From IMG/VR virus record IMGVR_UViG_3300023184_004349, positions 1 to 20,936 of that record: a stretch of 20,936 bases of DNA. One strand, written 5' to 3'. The notes beneath the pieces are model-generated. The model made no database searches and was not told where the DNA came from. It saw nothing but the letters and a program-made list of their open reading frames with translations. The stretch is from a virus. Shown here piece after piece: positions 5,053 to 12,676 of the stretch; position 1 is the first letter of the stretch, and each line of letters opens with the position of its first letter. Position numbers and translations under genes: made by a program.

Positions 5053-5085
5053 CGGCAACATGTAATATTTTCTTACATGTTGCCG
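5053..5085. terminator. Strong hairpin after the lytic transglycosylase gene
   Basis: A perfect 13-bp stem (5053-5065 with 5073-5085; CGGCAACATGTAA and its complement) closes a 7-nt loop. It lies 13 nt past the stop of the transglycosylase gene. On the minus strand the following bases are TCTAATTTATTG, so the U-tract is weak; it may be a terminator or an RNA-end stabiliser. Confidence 0.6.
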
Positions 5086-5098
5086 CCCAATAATATTT

Positions 5099-5554
5099 TC
5101 ATTTTAGATGGGTAAGCATTGTTCTGCAATAAGCTGTTTTATTAGATTTTGGAATTTTTCCACTACCATAATAAGATGCTGCTTTGCATATATCATTATT
5201 TGTTTGATCCAATGCATAACGAAGATATAACATCGTATACTCTAGGTTAGTTTCAGGATCGTGAAGTTGCTCACACTTACCCTTAAATCCCATCAACCGA
5301 GTGGTAGAACATAGAATCTGACCCAGACCGTATTCACCTTTTTTACCCGTCACATTGGGATCGTATTGTGATTCCAATTCGATGATTGCTAACGCAAAAT
5401 CTTTTGGAACATTATGTCTTTCTGCTTTTTGTATAACTAAATTTTGTATTTGTATAGCGTCGTATATTATTTTAATATTTTTATCTTCTTTAGCGTATGA
5501 TGCAGAAACGGACATACTATACCCTAGTAAAAGGGTTAATAGTAGTTTCTTCAT
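5099..5554 (-). CDS. Exported SLT-type lytic transglycosylase
   Basis: A 151-aa protein with a clear signal peptide: MKK, a hydrophobic core LLLTLLLGY, and a likely cleavage near A19-A21. The mature part is a single SLT/goose-lysozyme-type domain: catalytic glutamate E61 in IIELESQYDP, then GEYGLGQI (73-80), and the late tyrosine block SYYGSG (127-132). It would cut the glycan strands of peptidoglycan from the periplasm. Phages use such enzymes in virion entry or lysis, but those rarely carry a Sec signal, so it could be a secreted lysis or entry-exclusion aid; this part is inference. AAGGAG precedes the ATG. The gene follows the exported nuclease after an 88-nt gap and ends in a hairpin. Small size (about 130 aa mature) is typical of a bare catalytic domain. 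Confidence 0.85.
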   Translation of the reverse strand: MKKLLLTLLLGYSMSVSASYAKEDKNIKIIYDAIQIQNLVIQKAERHNVPKDFALAIIELESQYDPNVTGKKGEYGLGQILCSTTRLMGFKGKCEQLHDPETNLEYTMLYLRYALDQTNNDICKAASYYGSGKIPKSNKTAYCRTMLTHLK

Positions 5555-5642
5555 TTTTACTCCTTAGTGTTGATGAATAGGAAACTATCATATTCACTTC
5601 TCGTTTTTCAATAAATCCAATTGAAAGGCGATTCATTATTTA

Positions 5643-6443
5643 TTATTTGCAGATTTCTTTCTTTTTATCTGCATATGATTTTAAATCTACCGGAAGTAGA
5701 GCATTCTTTACTGTTTTACTATCAGGAATAGGAAAAACAATGCCAGATACAGCTTCTATGTCCAAAACTGTAGTCTGATACTTAGTAAAGTCTTGATCTA
5801 ACCCATTTTTATGCGGGAAGATAAAAGCATACGATTTTTTAGTTGCATTGTCAATAAGTATTTTATAAAGATAATCAGGAACTGTTACTTTATTTTCACC
5901 AATTTTTTTGCTATTTTCAGAAAAAACATTGCCTGCGTAAATAGTAAATGTGTGTTTAGTAGAATAAACCCAAGCACGTTCTGCTTGTTCTAAATTTTTC
6001 CATGTGCCGCGATTAACAGAAGGTAATTGTGGACTCATATTAGACATATAAAATGATTCACGTGCAACTTTAACATCCCAAGACATATCTGCATTGTTGG
6101 CTAAATGTCCCTGATCATATCCTGAACCAGCATAATCAGCAGGTGTGGCACGTTGATTCACAGGAAGAGAAGCATCAGCTGCAAATGCATCATCTCTGGG
6201 CACACATCCAATCACGTGTTGAGGTGTTAATGTCCAAGACACCCAATTTGGAATCTTTGCAATAGGATCATGTTCTAAAATATATCCCATTCGACAGATA
6301 ATTGGATGTTTTGCCTTTATCGTTGGCATTCCATAAGGAAGCTGCTCGGAACAAACAGATTGTGGAAAAGGAGGTGTTTGATCAGAACCAAATGCAGCAA
6401 ATGGAAGTAATGCAAATATTATTAAAAATAGAATTTTCTTCAT
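5643..6443 (-). CDS. Secreted DNA/RNA non-specific endonuclease (NUC1 family)
   Basis: A 266-aa protein of the Serratia-nuclease/NUC1 family, which hydrolyses DNA and RNA with a His base and one metal ion. Seen: D110-Q-G-H113 in SGYDQGHLANNADM, where the family norm is DRGH, and the metal-binding Asn144 in SPQLPSVNRGTWKNLE. The open frame extends to 6494, but the ATG at 6443 is preferred because AGGAT lies just upstream and the next residues form a signal peptide (MKKILFLIIFALLPFAAFG). The longer form would overlap the upstream dehydratase gene. Being exported, it would act in the periplasm or outside, for example on host nucleic acid, incoming DNA or debris. The DRGH to DQGH change is the one odd residue; activity cannot be judged from sequence. 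Confidence 0.88.
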   Translation of the reverse strand: MKKILFLIIFALLPFAAFGSDQTPPFPQSVCSEQLPYGMPTIKAKHPIICRMGYILEHDPIAKIPNWVSWTLTPQHVIGCVPRDDAFAADASLPVNQRATPADYAGSGYDQGHLANNADMSWDVKVARESFYMSNMSPQLPSVNRGTWKNLEQAERAWVYSTKHTFTIYAGNVFSENSKKIGENKVTVPDYLYKILIDNATKKSYAFIFPHKNGLDQDFTKYQTTVLDIEAVSGIVFPIPDSKTVKNALLPVDLKSYADKKKEICK

Positions 6444-6453
6444 CGTGTATCCT

Positions 6454-7464
6454 TTATGTAACGAGCCAGTCTGGTCTATTGAGTGTCCAATCAACCACTT
6501 GTTTAATTCTTTCAGTCAAATCAATCTTAGGTTCCCATCCAAGATTCTTCATTCTTTGACCACTCAAAGAATATCTAAGATCGTGGCCTGGTCTTGAAGA
6601 GTGAAAGTCAGTCATTACATATTTCAACTCTTTACCTTGAGCATCAGCAATAATTTGCGCCAGCTCTAAGTTATTTATTTCTTGTTTTCCAACAATGTTA
6701 AACTTTGGAATTGTTGACCATTGCTTACTATCAATATTATTTAAAAGAAATAAAACAGCTTCTGCGACATCAATAGCATGAATATAATGTCTGCTTCCAG
6801 GAATAGTCTTTGTTGCATCACTGTGTACTGTAATTGTTTCACCATCTCTAATTCTCTTAATACACATAGGAATATACTTTTCTGGATGCTGACGCTCTCC
6901 AAATACATTCATAGTATGAGTAACAATGATAGGAAGTTTGTAGGTGTTGCGATAAGCAACTGCTAGTTCTTCGCCACCGGCTTTTGTTGCAGAGTAAGGA
7001 TTAGTACTATTGTAACGATCATACTCATCATAATCTACACCAGGAGGTGCTGGTCCAAATACTTCATCGGTTGAAAAATAGATAAACTTTTCTAATGAAC
7101 CATTACATCTACGAGCAAAATCAAGAATGTTACAAGTTCCAACAACATTGTCAAGAACAAACTCCATAGGATAATCAATAGAGCGATCGACATGACTACC
7201 AGCGGCCAGATGAAGAATAATATCAACAGGACCAATACGGGTAGCAGTAAGAGGAGTAATAGCAGCCTTAAGATCATGATATACAACCCTCACTCTATGT
7301 TTATTTGGATTATCTTTAATAAGATCATGGAGTCTGTTTAGATTTCCTGAGAAGTCCAAACGATCAAGGCTAACAACATTCCAATCTGTATTGTTGAGTA
7401 TGTGGTTTATCAGGTGGTGAGCAATAAAACCTGCACCACCTGTAATCAAAACATTTTTGCTCAT
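6454..7464 (-). CDS. rfbB: dTDP-glucose 4,6-dehydratase-like SDR enzyme (RmlB type)
   Basis: A 336-aa extended short-chain dehydrogenase. The NAD site is GGAGFI (9-14). The catalytic set is STDE at 131-134 (the Asp-Glu pair specific to nucleotide-sugar 4,6-dehydratases) and Y157-x3-K161 in NPYSATKAG. Later blocks NVFGERQHPEKYIP, HYIHAIDVAEA and RPGHDLRYSL match RmlB. It would convert an NDP-hexose (typically dTDP-glucose) into the 4-keto-6-deoxy sugar. The dTDP-glucose pyrophosphorylase (RmlA) and RmlC/D partners are absent from the window, so a different substrate or host-supplied precursor is possible. It starts in the ATGA overlap with the glycosyltransferase upstream and is the last gene of the coupled sugar cassette. 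Confidence 0.88.
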   Translation of the reverse strand: MSKNVLITGGAGFIAHHLINHILNNTDWNVVSLDRLDFSGNLNRLHDLIKDNPNKHRVRVVYHDLKAAITPLTATRIGPVDIILHLAAGSHVDRSIDYPMEFVLDNVVGTCNILDFARRCNGSLEKFIYFSTDEVFGPAPPGVDYDEYDRYNSTNPYSATKAGGEELAVAYRNTYKLPIIVTHTMNVFGERQHPEKYIPMCIKRIRDGETITVHSDATKTIPGSRHYIHAIDVAEAVLFLLNNIDSKQWSTIPKFNIVGKQEINNLELAQIIADAQGKELKYVMTDFHSSRPGHDLRYSLSGQRMKNLGWEPKIDLTERIKQVVDWTLNRPDWLVT

Positions 7465-8417
7465 TTTAATAATCCTAAAATATCATCTACAGTATTTGAT
7501 ATCATTCTGTTATTAATGACATAATTATAAGTTTCATCAGATGAAATTGAACCCAACCGATTAAATTCCTTCATATATTCAATTAATTGTTCTTGAGTAT
7601 CGTATGTAAATCCATATTCTTTCATAGTGGCTGCACCAGCAATATTTCTAGCAGCCCATGGAGTATGATTTAGCATTGACTCAAGAAGAACAAGACCAAA
7701 ACCTTCTTCATAAGAATTTAAAATATAAAGATCTGCTTCAGTAATAGCAGACATAATATCTTCTCTATCATCAATAAGAAACGGTTTTACAAACTCAGTT
7801 GTTGCTGGCATGAGATTGCTTCTATTATCATAACCGGCAAGAACAAGAGTTGTATCCCAAAGATTTGCTTTATTAAAAGAATTTACGAGTTCATCAAATG
7901 CTTTGTTCTGCCAAAAACCTCCAGCAGATAAAAACATTTTAGAAGTTTTAATACTATATTTTTCTCTAAAACCCGGTTTACCTATTGAAATTTTAGGATC
8001 AATACCATGTCTAATTTCTACTGCTTTATCAGTTACATTATATTTTTTAACATGTTCCCAATCAGCCAAAGAAGAACAACCAATATATTTGCTATTTTGT
8101 AATGCTTTAAAACAAATTTCAGTATCTACAGGACGAATAATCATATAAAGAATATCCGAAGGAATAATTTGTGCATGTGCATGAACAAAGTTCTGAGCAC
8201 TGGCATCACCATGGACTACTATTAGATCCCAATTTTCCATAAGAATATTAGGATCGCTAGAGACTCTTACTCCGTTCCAATTACCTTTATGTTCTACTGT
8301 AAATACTGCTACCTCATGACCTCTGCCAAGAGTTTCTTCTGCCATATCACGAACATAGTTTTCCGATCCGCCAGGATAAGGTGCGTATCTATGTACAACA
8401 TAAAGAATTCTTTTCAT
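7461..8417 (-). CDS. Glycosyltransferase, GT4-type (GT-B fold)
   Basis: A 318-aa cytoplasmic GT-B enzyme. The N-terminal PYPGGSENYVRDMA block is the glycine-rich acceptor loop of GT4 proteins. The C-terminal SYEEGFGLVLLESM carries the E-x7-E motif that holds the nucleotide-sugar donor. It is shorter than the usual 350-400 aa, but both domains are present. The donor may be one of the sugars made by the neighbouring genes. It is coupled by ATGA overlaps to both neighbours, the nucleotidyltransferase upstream and the RmlB-like dehydratase downstream. Acceptor unknown. Confidence 0.88.
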   Translation of the reverse strand: MKRILYVVHRYAPYPGGSENYVRDMAEETLGRGHEVAVFTVEHKGNWNGVRVSSDPNILMENWDLIVVHGDASAQNFVHAHAQIIPSDILYMIIRPVDTEICFKALQNSKYIGCSSLADWEHVKKYNVTDKAVEIRHGIDPKISIGKPGFREKYSIKTSKMFLSAGGFWQNKAFDELVNSFNKANLWDTTLVLAGYDNRSNLMPATTEFVKPFLIDDREDIMSAITEADLYILNSYEEGFGLVLLESMLNHTPWAARNIAGAATMKEYGFTYDTQEQLIEYMKEFNRLGSISSDETYNYVINNRMISNTVDDILGLLK

Positions 8418-8845
8418 CTATTTTCCCACTGTTCTAATATTGAAGATGATGAATTACTTTTATATGAACCACCAATACCAAAAGCAAATTCAAAATTATC
8501 ATCCTGAAAACTAGCTTCATTATTATTTGTTTCGTTTCTATCACCACCATTAGCAAAAATAATACGATCATTTTGCCATGTTTGTCTTACAAGTTTAAGA
8601 AGATGTAATGCAGAACCATCATCATCATTAAACTCAATAACATAATCTACTGCTTTTAAATTAGAAACAATGGTTTTTCTTTCTTGCCATGGCATAAAGA
8701 ACTTACCTTTTTTTCTAATTAACCAATTATCTGAATTAATACCAACTACAAGAATATCTCCCAATTCTTTTGCGTTATTGATTAATTTAATATGACCCGA
8801 ATGAATAGGATCAAATCCACCACTTACAACTATAATTTTTTTCAT
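8414..8845 (-). CDS. HxGH nucleotidyltransferase, HldE C-domain-like
   Basis: A 143-aa cytidylyltransferase-fold protein. GGFDPIHSGH (9-18) is the nucleotide-binding HxGH site, and NSDNWLIRKKG and PWQERKTIV match the heptose-1-phosphate adenylyltransferase (RfaE/HldE C-terminal) type. It would join a nucleotide to a sugar or polyol phosphate. It lies between a GmhA-type isomerase and a glycosyltransferase, both coupled by ATGA overlaps, so activation of a heptose phosphate is the best guess. The serine-rich tail (SNSSSS) replaces the usual STT-x-I-x-R signature, so the nucleotide and substrate preference is unsure. A second HxGH protein lies at 18825-19229. Confidence 0.8.
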   Translation of the reverse strand: MKKIIVVSGGFDPIHSGHIKLINNAKELGDILVVGINSDNWLIRKKGKFFMPWQERKTIVSNLKAVDYVIEFNDDDGSALHLLKLVRQTWQNDRIIFANGGDRNETNNNEASFQDDNFEFAFGIGGSYKSNSSSSILEQWENR

Positions 8846-9429
8846 AGTTTAAGCTCATTCACTTCATTATGATATGTTTCACGGATTTGTTGTGCAATAA
8901 CGTGCATAATTGCTTGATGAGAATCTTCAATAATACCATAGTTATTTTCATTTGTATGAAGAACAACATCTGCTAAGAGAGAAATTTTACCGCCATTAAA
9001 ACCAGTAAATGCAATGATAATCATATTCATATCTATTGCTTTTTTAACTGCTTTGACAATGTTAGGAGAATTGCCGGATGCTGATACAACAATAAGAACA
9101 TCGCCAACATCAGCCATCATATCCAACTGTAAAGAAAATATTTCTTCGTAACCAATATCATTAGCAGTAGCTGTAATAATGGGACCTGATGTCAAAGAAA
9201 AAATGCGAGGTTTAAGTCCAGCATCATAATAAAGTCCTTTGCCCATATCACACATAAGATGTTCACTCATAGAGAGCGAACCGCCATTGCCACAAACAAA
9301 AATACTTTTCTTGCCTCTTACGGCATTTAAAATAATATCATGAGCAGATTTAAGCTCTTCTTTGTCTACTGATTGAATTGATGCAGATAAACGATTTGCA
9401 TAATCTTCTAATCTATATGTTATACTCAT
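8842..9429 (-). CDS. gmhA: SIS-domain sugar isomerase, GmhA type
   Basis: A 195-aa SIS protein of phosphoheptose isomerase length. GNGGSLSMSEHL (47-58) and SASGNSPN (116-123) are the two phosphate-binding loops; the GmhA-type ending EDSHQAIMH (168-176) includes the conserved histidine H171. GmhA turns sedoheptulose 7-phosphate into D-glycero-D-manno-heptose 7-phosphate, the first step of all heptose pathways. At the position of the catalytic glutamate of E. coli GmhA (E65), this protein seems to have D61, by my own alignment, so the exact substrate is uncertain. Coupled by 4-nt overlaps to the genes on both sides and two genes away from a HddA-type kinase, which supports a heptose route. Confidence 0.82.
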   Translation of the reverse strand: MSITYRLEDYANRLSASIQSVDKEELKSAHDIILNAVRGKKSIFVCGNGGSLSMSEHLMCDMGKGLYYDAGLKPRIFSLTSGPIITATANDIGYEEIFSLQLDMMADVGDVLIVVSASGNSPNIVKAVKKAIDMNMIIIAFTGFNGGKISLLADVVLHTNENNYGIIEDSHQAIMHVIAQQIRETYHNEVNELKL

Positions 9430-10376
9430 AATGTCCTCTTGAATGCTTCATAAGTTTTTTTAAGACCCTGTTCCAGGGATGTTTTAGGTTGCCAACCTAA
9501 TTGCAACACCTTGGTATTGTCTGTTAATTTTTGCATTGTGCCATCGGGTTTGCTGTCATCATAAACAATATCACCTTCATAACCCACAACATTTTTAATA
9601 TGTGATACAAGTTCTTTAATCGTAATATCAAATCCTACACTTAGATTTATATAATTTTGAAATGGTGATACCAGACTGTCATAATCTTTTTTATCAGCAT
9701 TTAAAACTGTAATACATGCTTCTGCCATATCTTCGGCATAAAGAAATTCACGACGGGCGTTTCCTGTTCCCCAGATTGTTACTGTAGGAGAATTATTAAT
9801 TTTTGCTTCATGCATCTTACGAAGAATACCAGCTGTAACATGTCCGTTGGCAAGATCATAATTATCACCAGGACCATAAAGATTACAAGGAAGAACGCTT
9901 CTAAAATCTGTACCATATTGTCTGTTATATGCATCACACATCTTGATACCGGCAATCTTTGCCACAGCATATGCTTCGTTAGTCCACTCCAAAGGACCAG
10001 TCATAAGATATTCTTCTTTGATAGGATTAGGAGCTAATTTAGGATATACGCATGTAGAACCCAACATAAGAAGTCTATCAACTTTATATTGATGTGCAGC
10101 ACTGATCACGTTCGTCTGGATCATGATATTGTTATAGATAAAATCTGCTGGGTATGTGTTATTGGCTACGATACCTCCGACATATGCTGCTGCCATGTAA
10201 ACCTGTTTGATATTGAACGTACCAAAAAGCCAATTGACATTATCTTTATCTCTTAGATCTAGTTCTTTGCTAGTCCTTGTGATAATATCATCAGGATCAA
10301 TGCCTTGTTTAATAAGAGTTTTTACAATGGAAGATCCCACAAGACCTCTGTGACCTGCTACATAAATTTTACTCAT
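9426..10376 (-). CDS. fcl: GDP-L-fucose synthase-like epimerase/reductase
   Basis: A 316-aa SDR protein of full Fcl length. The NADP site is GHRGLVGSS (8-16). Catalytic residues are S107, C109, Y136 and K140, in GSTCVYP and NEAYAVAKIAG. NLYGPGDNY, NARREFLY and KPDGTMQKL are Fcl hallmarks. Fcl carries out 3,5-epimerisation and reduction of a GDP-4-keto-6-deoxy sugar; with the GMD-like gene at 12677-13699 it could make GDP-fucose, or the heptose analogue as in Campylobacter capsule clusters. ATG 10376 is chosen over the TTG at 10382: AGAGGA lies 6 nt upstream. The stop overlaps the gmhA start by 4 nt. Confidence 0.9.
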   Translation of the reverse strand: MSKIYVAGHRGLVGSSIVKTLIKQGIDPDDIITRTSKELDLRDKDNVNWLFGTFNIKQVYMAAAYVGGIVANNTYPADFIYNNIMIQTNVISAAHQYKVDRLLMLGSTCVYPKLAPNPIKEEYLMTGPLEWTNEAYAVAKIAGIKMCDAYNRQYGTDFRSVLPCNLYGPGDNYDLANGHVTAGILRKMHEAKINNSPTVTIWGTGNARREFLYAEDMAEACITVLNADKKDYDSLVSPFQNYINLSVGFDITIKELVSHIKNVVGYEGDIVYDDSKPDGTMQKLTDNTKVLQLGWQPKTSLEQGLKKTYEAFKRTL

Positions 10377-10378
10377 AA

Positions 10379-11380
10379 TCAATCCTCTTGGTCTTGATAG
10401 TCGTGATATATCATTTGACTACCCAAATGTTCAAAATCAACCGGTACTTCTTTTAATTGCAATTCGTCTGCCACTCTACTATGTAAATGTGGCGGTGTCA
10501 AGAACATAATAAATCCTCCACCACCAGCACCCAATAATTTACCGCCGATAGCCCCGGCATTCAATCCTTTTTCATAGATATCATCAATATCCGTATTAGT
10601 GATGGTTTCTTCTATGCTCTTTTTAATCTTCCACTGATCGTTTAACAACATACCAAGATCATAAAATTTATTTTTGTTAGAAGAAAACAATATAGACTCT
10701 GCTTGTTTTGTAATCTCATTCATAAGATTAAGATCAACTTTTTTAGATTTGATGCTATTGATATTTTTAGTAGCAATATCATGAGAGTTTCTTAATTTAC
10801 TTGTAAAGAATATCTGCACCCAGGATTCAAATTCAGTTATGTCTCGTTTCTTTAGATGCAATGGATAACATGTAAAATTCCATGTTCCACCAAAATCAAT
10901 ACGATTAAGACCTCCAAAAGCAGCAGCAACCTGATCCTGAGATCCCACTGCTTCTTTAATTATATTTTGTTCAAGATGAATGGCATCAGATGCAATATTT
11001 CTTTTTGTATAATTTTGATTTTTAAGAACAGAAAGTCCGTGTACCAATCCTACAGTAAAACTAGAGCTAGATCCAATACCAGTTCTGTTGGGTAGATCTC
11101 CATGGTGTGTTATGTCTATTCCATGTTCAAAATCCATATATTTGATGGCTTCTCTAATAATAGGAACAGATATATCTTCTACGTTATCTGTTTCTTGTTT
11201 TTCCCAATAACGAATGCGATATTTGTAATCAAATATAGAAGGAAGTTTTCTTAAAACAAGAAAAGAATATTTGTTAATTGTCGTAGAAATAACAGAGCCG
11301 GGATTTTCATTATACCAAGCAGGATAATCTGTACCACCACCAAAAAAAGAAATACGATAAGGAGTTCTAATTATGATCAT
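10379..11380 (-). CDS. hddA: GHMP sugar kinase, heptose-7-phosphate 1-kinase type (HddA)
   Basis: A 333-aa GHMP kinase. The N-terminal RTPYRISFFGGGTDYP block is typical of the HddA and fucose/heptose kinase branch. The ATP loop is LPNRTGIGSSSS (96-107), and GAIGGKLLGAGGGGF (276-290) is the C-terminal motif 3. HddA phosphorylates D-glycero-alpha-D-manno-heptose 7-phosphate at C1, ahead of GDP activation. In the window, the isomerase and a nucleotidyltransferase are near, but no GmhB-type phosphatase or HddC is seen, so the host would have to supply the missing step or the pathway differs. The start ATG lies 14 nt inside the end of the upstream FkbM gene, and its stop lies 2 nt before the fcl start. 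Confidence 0.85.
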   Translation of the reverse strand: MIIIRTPYRISFFGGGTDYPAWYNENPGSVISTTINKYSFLVLRKLPSIFDYKYRIRYWEKQETDNVEDISVPIIREAIKYMDFEHGIDITHHGDLPNRTGIGSSSSFTVGLVHGLSVLKNQNYTKRNIASDAIHLEQNIIKEAVGSQDQVAAAFGGLNRIDFGGTWNFTCYPLHLKKRDITEFESWVQIFFTSKLRNSHDIATKNINSIKSKKVDLNLMNEITKQAESILFSSNKNKFYDLGMLLNDQWKIKKSIEETITNTDIDDIYEKGLNAGAIGGKLLGAGGGGFIMFLTPPHLHSRVADELQLKEVPVDFEHLGSQMIYHDYQDQED

Positions 11381-11915
11381 TGTTTACCCATATATCATCA
11401 ATATGATACCCACCTCGACAAGTAAATATTTCATTTAGTAATGTATAACCTCGAGATCTAAAAAATTCTCTGCTTTCTTGTGTAACTGATATTTTATTTC
11501 CATCTTGATCTGTTCGATGATTATCAACTTCAAAAACAATCATTCTAAATTTGTAATCAGTATTTAATATAAGTTTAGCTGCTTCAAAAGTAATTGCTGG
11601 TGGTTCTAAATCTAGAGAAAGAAAATCAATTATTTTTGGAGCATTATTATCATCTAAAATTTTCTGATAATCCAAGGTAATGGCATCTGCTATAATGTAA
11701 ATTGAATTGGGTCTGTTGTCAATCCAAGATTTTGTATAATGTGATTCCAATTCTACAGCTAAACCTCTCCAGTTTTTTTCTTTTTCAAAGAAATAACTAT
11801 TGTTACGATCTATAGGATCAGCAGCACCAATATCTACAAAATAACCATCAGTTTTACCGTTTAAAAAATTATCTACAACTCTGTCTTGACCCAACTCAGA
11901 ATAATATCTCATCAT
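11367..11915 (-). CDS. FkbM-family methyltransferase
   Basis: A 182-aa SAM-dependent methyltransferase of the FkbM type, which O-methylates sugars or related hydroxyls. The start YYSELGQDR (4-12) and the SAM loop YFVDIGAADP (25-34) are characteristic, followed by NNSYFFEK and WRGLAVELE. FLSLDLEPPA corresponds to motif II, and the end FTCRGGYHIDDIWV to the C-terminal strands. In the sugar cassette it probably methylates a glycan unit, as FkbM genes do in surface-polysaccharide clusters; target not known. ATG 11915 is in the ATGATG overlap with the stop of the 60-aa gene; the second ATG at 11912 is equally possible. Confidence 0.85.
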   Translation of the reverse strand: MMRYYSELGQDRVVDNFLNGKTDGYFVDIGAADPIDRNNSYFFEKEKNWRGLAVELESHYTKSWIDNRPNSIYIIADAITLDYQKILDDNNAPKIIDFLSLDLEPPAITFEAAKLILNTDYKFRMIVFEVDNHRTDQDGNKISVTQESREFFRSRGYTLLNEIFTCRGGYHIDDIWVNNDHN

Positions 11916-12094
11916 TTAAAATTCTTTATTTTTTCAACAGTTTCTTGAGATAGTTCTTGTTTTGCAAATTCAATGAATTTTTCTATCGTTAATTCATAAT
12001 ATTTGTTAGCAAATGCTTCCAACCATTCTTGTTCTGTATCATATAATTTGCTATTTGCAGATTTAACTGCTTTAATACCTATAGAGTTCATCAT
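11912..12094 (-). CDS. Small hypothetical protein in the sugar cassette
   Basis: A 60-residue protein with no recognised family. It is lysine- and glutamate-rich and mostly helical (EQEWLEAFANKYYELTIEKFIEFAKQEL), ending VEKIKNF. AAGGATAATACATT precedes the first ATG, and a second ATG is next. It lies 6 nt after one methyltransferase and overlaps the start of the FkbM gene, so it is translated in the same series. It might be a small partner of one of its neighbours; nothing in the sequence proves this. Confidence 0.65.
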   Translation of the reverse strand: MMNSIGIKAVKSANSKLYDTEQEWLEAFANKYYELTIEKFIEFAKQELSQETVEKIKNFK

Positions 12095-12100
12095 AATGTA

Positions 12101-12667
12101 TTATCCTTGTTCCGGAACATATGCCACAATAATATCATCTGCAGGAAATGTTTTACCGTAACTAAATCCACCATCAAGATATTCAAAAACATAATTGGGA
12201 TTGATTTTTAAAATAGCATTTAAATAATCATCTCTTTGCAAATAGTCCCAACCAGGTGTTCCAAACAATCTTTGATCATCAGCAAAGATAACATGATTTT
12301 TAATTGGAGATAATGCTATTGCATTTATTTCATCTACCAAAGGACATGCACCATATTTTTCACTGCCAGGAGTTTTAAGAACACCACTGCGATGCGCATC
12401 CAACCAAAACGTAGATTGTTCTGTAAGAGTGGGAACAATTTCTTTTAATACGTCTGGAGAATCACCTTGCCATATTGTAATATGAGAATCGTTCTTGAAA
12501 GTTTCTGTGCATTGTTCATACAATGGTTGGAATATTTCAATACTATGTATTGTTTTAAATCCGTAATTGTCTGCAGTTCTTACAGTATCACCCTGATACG
12601 TTCCTGTTTCGATAAAAGCATATTTTTTTGAAAATTTATGTAAATATTCTGAAGTTAATCTACCCAT
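12101..12667 (-). CDS. Class I SAM methyltransferase-like protein
   Basis: A 188-aa protein with a Rossmann-type SAM motif: FIETGTYQGDT (18-28), the acidic end of strand 2 in HSIEIF, and GDSP at motif II. FWLDAHRSG (87-95) and CPLVDEINAI follow, ending VIFADDQ. The pattern resembles small methyltransferase-like proteins found in phage and surface-glycan clusters; whether it methylates is not certain because the set is divergent. It follows the GMD-like gene by 9 nt and precedes the 60-aa gene. Not membrane-bound and without a signal peptide. Confidence 0.7.
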   Translation of the reverse strand: MGRLTSEYLHKFSKKYAFIETGTYQGDTVRTADNYGFKTIHSIEIFQPLYEQCTETFKNDSHITIWQGDSPDVLKEIVPTLTEQSTFWLDAHRSGVLKTPGSEKYGACPLVDEINAIALSPIKNHVIFADDQRLFGTPGWDYLQRDDYLNAILKINPNYVFEYLDGGFSYGKTFPADDIIVAYVPEQG

Positions 12668-12676
12668 AATAAATCC

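Noticed and set aside
5555-5642. Sigma70-type promoter before the lytic transglycosylase gene
   Set aside because: A TATGAT is present on the minus strand, but no good -35 lies at the right spacing; AT-rich DNA gives such matches by chance.
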